Shown here: positions 45,865-49,228 of the stretch, piece after piece
How the letters are laid out: each line of letters opens with the position of its first letter
How positions within the stretch are numbered: position 1 is the stretch's first letter
Source of the DNA: Desulfovibrio sp.
GTDB taxonomy: Bacteria > Desulfobacterota > Desulfovibrionia > Desulfovibrionales > Desulfovibrionaceae
Length of the DNA: 49,228 nt
Assembly: GCA_024699605.1 (NCBI GenBank)
Contig: JAILPJ010000079.1
Coordinates: forward strand, 1-49,228
Direction: 5' to 3'
Program-made: the position numbers and the translations under genes
Notes under the pieces: model-generated
Seen by the model: only the letters and a program-made list of their open reading frames with translations
What the model was told of the DNA's origin: nothing
The model's database searches: none

Positions 45865-47997
45865 CTAGACAAATTCGTCGTTTTTCCCGCGTTTGATGCC
45901 ATCAAGTAAAATTTTCGCTCTTCGGCGGGTCAATTCGGGCATCTCAGCCAATTTATCATCAATCAGCCTCAAACCAAGACGCTTAGTTTCGGCAGAGGCA
46001 TAATGGAGAAGGTATTCCAAGAATGTGGACATGGAATTGGGGCCACACTGATTTTTCATTTCCCCTTCTCGAACCATTGAAGTAAAGAGACTGCCCTGAC
46101 GGCCAATACGCGGACAGGCCGTACAGAATGAGGGCAATTGTCTCGCATCTTCCAAAAGGAAACGCACAACCTCTTCTACGTGACATTCTTCACCCAGGGG
46201 GAAGGGCACTTTGTCAGGACCATCGTTCCATGTGCTGTAGGGATTGGCCACACTGCCTGTCAAAATCTGTGAGGCACCAACACTACAGCCATCACGCCAG
46301 AGATTGGCCGGCTCCTTACTGGTTAAAATAATACCCGTATACGGAATGGCCAGGCGTACAATGGCCACACAACGAAGGTATTCCGAATCACTCACAGGAT
46401 ATGGCGTAGAAAAATGACAACCTGGAGCAGGTCTCAAGCGATGCATACTCACGGTACGACCACCTGTTCCGTAGTTCTGCAAAAGATAGTCGGCATGTCT
46501 GGCAAGAGCCAAAATATCGAATTGCCAGGGGCCAAGTCCAAGCACAAGACCTAAACCCGTATCAAAAATGCCTGACTGTAATGCCGTTTCCGGGGCATTC
46601 AGACGGCTTGTATAATCGCTCTTGGGGCCTGCCGGATGGGCCCGGTGATAGGCTTCCTCATGGTAAGTGTCTTGATACAGCAAAACGGTCCCCACATCAG
46701 CCTGCTGCAAAACAGCATAGTCATCAGCATCCAGTGGACCAACATTGACATTGACACGCCTGATTTCGTCCTTGCCTTCAAAAATGGAATAAAAAACACG
46801 AATGGCATCCACTAGGTACTCAATATCGGCATTGGGCAGCTGGCCTGTAACCAGAAAAACTCGCTTATGTCCCTGTCTGGCCAGTTTGAGGCCACTTTCA
46901 CGCATTTCCTTGAGATTCATGTAATGGCGCTCAATAGTCGTATTGCTTTTTCTATTGGCACAATAGAGACACTCGCTACCGCAGTAGTTGGCGATATGCA
47001 GAGGGGCACTCAAAACCACCCGATCGCCATAGACTTTCTGTTTCACTTCAAAGGCAGTAGAAAGCATGGTCTCCAACTGGTCAGGCGAATGTACACGCAT
47101 GAGAGCAACAATTTCCTTGCTGTTCAAGGAAGTGAGTTCTTTCGATTTGGCAAGGATATCCGAGAGTTCATGATCATCAGGAGGATTATTTCTTTGCAGA
47201 ACCTCTTCGATGAGACTTGGCCTAAACCATAGCTTAGCTCCAGTTGGCGGCTTGGGCTGGTTTCGCCCGGCTCTGGAGTTTGGAGAAAACCAGACTTCGC
47301 CAACTTTGGGCGTGTCGGTTGCAACTTTTTCCTTGTCCATCTCCGACATAGGTAAAAACCAAGTTTGCGCACGCTTTCTTTCCAAGGCCTTTTCACGCGC
47401 CAGTTTTTCCTCTGCCTCCTTTTCCAGCACACGACGCACTGGTTTACGTTGACGGCCCCTAAAGGAAATAGGACGGTAAACTGAAATGAGACACATAATC
47501 AGAATGATCAAAAGTTGCAGGGCACCTTGCCACATAGTCTCAGGCAAAATAAAGGCTCTGATGAAACGCAATGGTCCATCGAGGTGCCACTGTTGCAGCC
47601 AGACGATAAGTTCGTCACCGAGTGAACTCCAAAAAAGTAAGCCCCAGAAGCAGGCTGCAAGAGAAATCAGCCACTTAAAACCAATCCAGGCAAATTTAAA
47701 AAATCCAATGGCCGTTACAAAAGAGTAGAATAGACCTGTCAGAATACAGCCTGCAAGACCTGGTATGACCACCCAAGTGTCTACAAAATGTAGACAAGCT
47801 TGAATGGTAGGAACAAGATCCGCCTCAGGTGTACTGAATTTTAAAAAGCTTAGGGCCTGCATGGAAAGAGCCCCTCCGGCCCAAGCTGTAGCCGAAAGAA
47901 GATGAAAAGCCTTCAGCGTCTTGATGATATAATTGTCAGGGCTACTAAAACCCTTACCACGGATGCCGAAATGGCGCACAACATCAAATTTATACAC
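45865..47997 (-). CDS. hydG: Membrane-anchored HydG (FeFe-hydrogenase maturase) fusion
   Basis: 710 residues. Residues 245-710 align with full-length HydG, the radical-SAM tyrosine lyase that supplies Fe(CO)(CN) units for the hydrogenase H-cluster: SAM cluster ligands Cys339/343/346 (CX3CX2C), and the C-terminal auxiliary-cluster motif CTAC-x22-C (Cys625, 628, 651) that separates HydG from ThiH. Before it stand four predicted membrane helices (about 25-52, 65-98, 100-135, 158-176) resembling DUF2269-type membrane proteins (HLLSATAWAGGALS), then a charged linker (180-245) with three W-F-x-P motifs (WFLP, WFSP, WFRP). Soluble HydG is about 470 residues. Start is GTG 47997 with GAGAGAG upstream. 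No hydE, hydF or hydrogenase gene is in the window. Confidence 0.9.
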   Translation of the reverse strand: MYKFDVVRHFGIRGKGFSSPDNYIIKTLKAFHLLSATAWAGGALSMQALSFLKFSTPEADLVPTIQACLHFVDTWVVIPGLAGCILTGLFYSFVTAIGFFKFAWIGFKWLISLAACFWGLLFWSSLGDELIVWLQQWHLDGPLRFIRAFILPETMWQGALQLLIILIMCLISVYRPISFRGRQRKPVRRVLEKEAEEKLAREKALERKRAQTWFLPMSEMDKEKVATDTPKVGEVWFSPNSRAGRNQPKPPTGAKLWFRPSLIEEVLQRNNPPDDHELSDILAKSKELTSLNSKEIVALMRVHSPDQLETMLSTAFEVKQKVYGDRVVLSAPLHIANYCGSECLYCANRKSNTTIERHYMNLKEMRESGLKLARQGHKRVFLVTGQLPNADIEYLVDAIRVFYSIFEGKDEIRRVNVNVGPLDADDYAVLQQADVGTVLLYQDTYHEEAYHRAHPAGPKSDYTSRLNAPETALQSGIFDTGLGLVLGLGPWQFDILALARHADYLLQNYGTGGRTVSMHRLRPAPGCHFSTPYPVSDSEYLRCVAIVRLAIPYTGIILTSKEPANLWRDGCSVGASQILTGSVANPYSTWNDGPDKVPFPLGEECHVEEVVRFLLEDARQLPSFCTACPRIGRQGSLFTSMVREGEMKNQCGPNSMSTFLEYLLHYASAETKRLGLRLIDDKLAEMPELTRRRAKILLDGIKRGKNDEFV

Positions 47998-48410
47998 GAA
48001 CTCTCTCTTCCAAGTCCCAAGTCGATTTTGGGCAGTTTACAATCGACACTATATACTATTGCATCGATTTAAGTTATTAAATATATCCTAAAATATTATT
48101 ATAAAATGACGTATTGCTATAATAACACTAAAATCTAAACGCCATATAAATTCTCAAGACGTTTTGCAATGATATCTGTATTTCTAGCAAAACAATTGTA
48201 TTGTTAACTATTACAACCAACATTTGTCTAGTTATAACATTAACACATCTATTCAGCAGAGTTTAGATATGACATTCTATACTAGCACGTAACTTAAGTA
48301 AAAGTTATATTACAAAGCGTAGTAGCTGAAATCAAAATTGAATTATAATTTCCAAAACATCTCTGTTTCTGTCATGCATCCAGAATTTTGAAAAAAATAA
48401 CCGCCACATG
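47998..48410. other. AT-rich gene-free stretch upstream of hydG
   Basis: About 400 bp, very AT-rich, with no plausible gene. It should contain the promoter of the hydG fusion and the left flank of the IS200/IS605 remnant. Nothing more specific can be supported. Confidence 0.4.
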
Positions 48411-48430
48411 CTCGTGACTTCAGTCATGAG
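48411..48430 (+). repeat. Subterminal hairpin of an IS200/IS605 element
   Basis: CTCGTGACT-TC-AGTCATGAG forms a 9-bp stem with one G-T pair and a two-base loop, about 95 bp upstream of the decayed tnpA. IS200/IS605 left ends carry an imperfect hairpin recognised by TnpA as single strand, and this fits in position and shape. Confidence 0.5.
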
Positions 48431-48525
48431 GTAGGCAGTCAAACAAATTGTTTCCCATTACCGCATATAGTATCCTCTTTTTATGGATACATTTCTGCGA
48501 CATAAGGAAGCGAAGAACTCTTAGG

Positions 48526-48909
48526 TATGGTCGCGATTACGTCTACCAACCCGGTATCATATCGTTTGCTGTATGAACTATCGGAAAAAGGTTTGCGCCG
48601 AAAATGCCAGGGATAGCGCGAAGCGACATCTGAGGAAGCAGGCATCCGATTATGGCTTTACGATCGAGATCATGGAAGTGATGCCGGACCATGTGCATCT
48701 GCTTGTCGACTATCGTCCGGAGTTTGTGATACACCGTCAAGATCCGTATGGGATATACAGCGAGATGGTTACTTCTGGAATTTCCGCATCTGAAAAGGGC
48801 GCTCTCCGGAGAACGCCTGTGGAACCCGTCGTATGGCATAGTCACCGTAAGTGACAGGAGTGTCCTGCAGATCAGACATTCCATCGCGACCCAGAAAGAA
48901 CGGCCATGA
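48526..48909 (+). pseudogene. IS200/IS605 TnpA (Y1 HUH transposase), frameshifted
   Basis: Three frames join into one TnpA: YGRDYVYQ (from 48526), then RYHIVCCMNYRKKVC through IMEVMPDHVHLLVDYRPEF in a second frame, then KIRMGYTARWLLLEF, RLWNPSYGIVTVSD and IRHSIATQKERP to TGA 48907-48909. The HUH metal motif (HVHLL) remains, but there are two frameshifts and the catalytic Tyr expected in the final helix (family pattern xxYIxxQ) is Ser (RHSIATQ). It cannot act as a transposase. Confidence 0.8.
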
Positions 48910-49004
48910 AGATCTTGACGAGCTTCAAGGTGAAAATTAGGCGTCACAGTCAGATATTCGGGGACCCGCAAGCCTCTACCGCGCTGGCGTCGATTTCTTC
49001 ATAG
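48906..49004 (+). pseudogene. Possible TnpB start fragment
   Basis: An ATG overlapping the tnpA stop (ATGA) opens MKILTSFKVKIRRHSQIF, reminiscent of the opening of TnpB proteins, and stops after 32 codons at 49002-49004. The position behind tnpA is that of tnpB in IS605 elements. The similarity is short, so the call is weak. The rest would be lost or displaced by the transposase at the right edge. Confidence 0.3.
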
Positions 49005-49110
49005 CCGTCGCATGCCTATGTGGCTGAACGCCATGAAAAGACTGACGATACGCACTGTGGCCTGACGTACATATGACTTCGGTGTAATACAACTTTCCCA
49101 ATGAGTTGTA

Positions 49111-49228
49111 CTATACGTCACCGCCGGTCGGCCGCTTTGGCGGTCTTCCTCTTTTTTTAGGTGGATTTTTTGGTAAAAGATCAAGTTTTTGCAATATATC
49201 AAGTTGCGATGGATTCGTTTTTACGAGT
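49111..49228 (-). mobile_element. Transposase 3' end, IS1634-like (cut by window edge)
   Basis: A minus-strand frame enters from the right edge and ends at TAG 49111-49113. The last residues are NPSQLDILQKLDLLPKNPP followed by the basic KKRGRPPKRPTGGDV, an AT-hook-like tail as found at the C-terminus of IS1634-type transposases. It is not the same protein as the one at 43459, whose tail differs. A hairpin (TACAACT/AGTTGTA) follows the stop. It may be another copy of the element whose 5' end is at position 1-101, but the two pieces do not overlap, so identity cannot be tested. Confidence 0.6.

Noticed and set aside
45865..47997. ThiH or CofH/MqnE as alternative for the radical-SAM domain
   Set aside because: The C-terminal CX2C-x22-C auxiliary-cluster motif and the flanking CTACPR, CGPNS and EYLLHYAS segments are specific to HydG.

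Overview
This is a bacterial chromosomal window of intermediate GC with about two dozen protein genes, two tRNAs and several transposon remnants. Gene content points to a delta-type proteobacterium (Desulfobacterota), most likely a Desulfovibrio-like organism: a group 2 (ABC-dependent type) capsule locus, an FeFe-hydrogenase maturase, a CoA-disulfide/persulfide reductase fused to rhodanese, a carboxy(nor)spermidine polyamine route, a Fis-type sigma-54 activator and an HD-GYP protein. The taxonomic call is an inference from gene families; no rRNA is present.

Layout. 1-101 and 49111-49228 are the 5' and 3' ends of transposase genes cut by the window edges. 224-6988: valS, a BPL_N-domain protein, a sigma-54 activator with a degenerate receiver, and a GT61 glycosyltransferase. 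7390-7700: a tRNA-Val/tRNA-Asp operon with a recognisable promoter and terminator. 7911-8894: a secreted polysaccharide deacetylase. 8941-12724: a polyamine operon (histone-deacetylase-like protein, carboxy(nor)spermidine dehydrogenase, nspC), with tmk upstream. 14438-19349: an OB-HD (YhaM-like) protein with a huge low-complexity tail, then surE and an HD-GYP protein on the other strand.

19339-39920 is the centrepiece: a leftward capsule locus. In transcription order it encodes a small lipoprotein, a KpsE-like inner-membrane protein with a duplicated N-terminal domain, a KpsD/Wza-type export protein, KpsC, (444-bp gap) a 2432-residue fully reducing polyketide/fatty acid synthase, an alpha-oxoamine synthase, KpsS, a GNAT acyltransferase, an LtaS/RkpI-like membrane sulfatase-fold transferase and a polyferredoxin membrane protein. 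Several junctions overlap or abut, implying coupled expression. The PKS + oxoamine synthase + Kps enzymes resemble the Sinorhizobium rkp-1 region (RkpA/RkpG/RkpI/RkpJ). I infer a dedicated enzyme line making an unusual amino-lipid used as capsule anchor or primer, to which KpsS/KpsC add Kdo.

40381-43174: the CoA-disulfide reductase-rhodanese fusion and an SppA-type peptidase, ending in a 42-nt near-perfect palindrome. 43459-45309 is a strikingly AT-rich IS1634-like transposase. 45865-47997 encodes an unusual fusion of a four-helix membrane domain to a complete HydG, the radical-SAM enzyme that makes CO and cyanide ligands for FeFe hydrogenase. The right end is a decayed IS200/IS605 element. 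The two best candidates for new biology are the capsule-associated PKS/oxoamine-synthase line and the membrane-anchored HydG.
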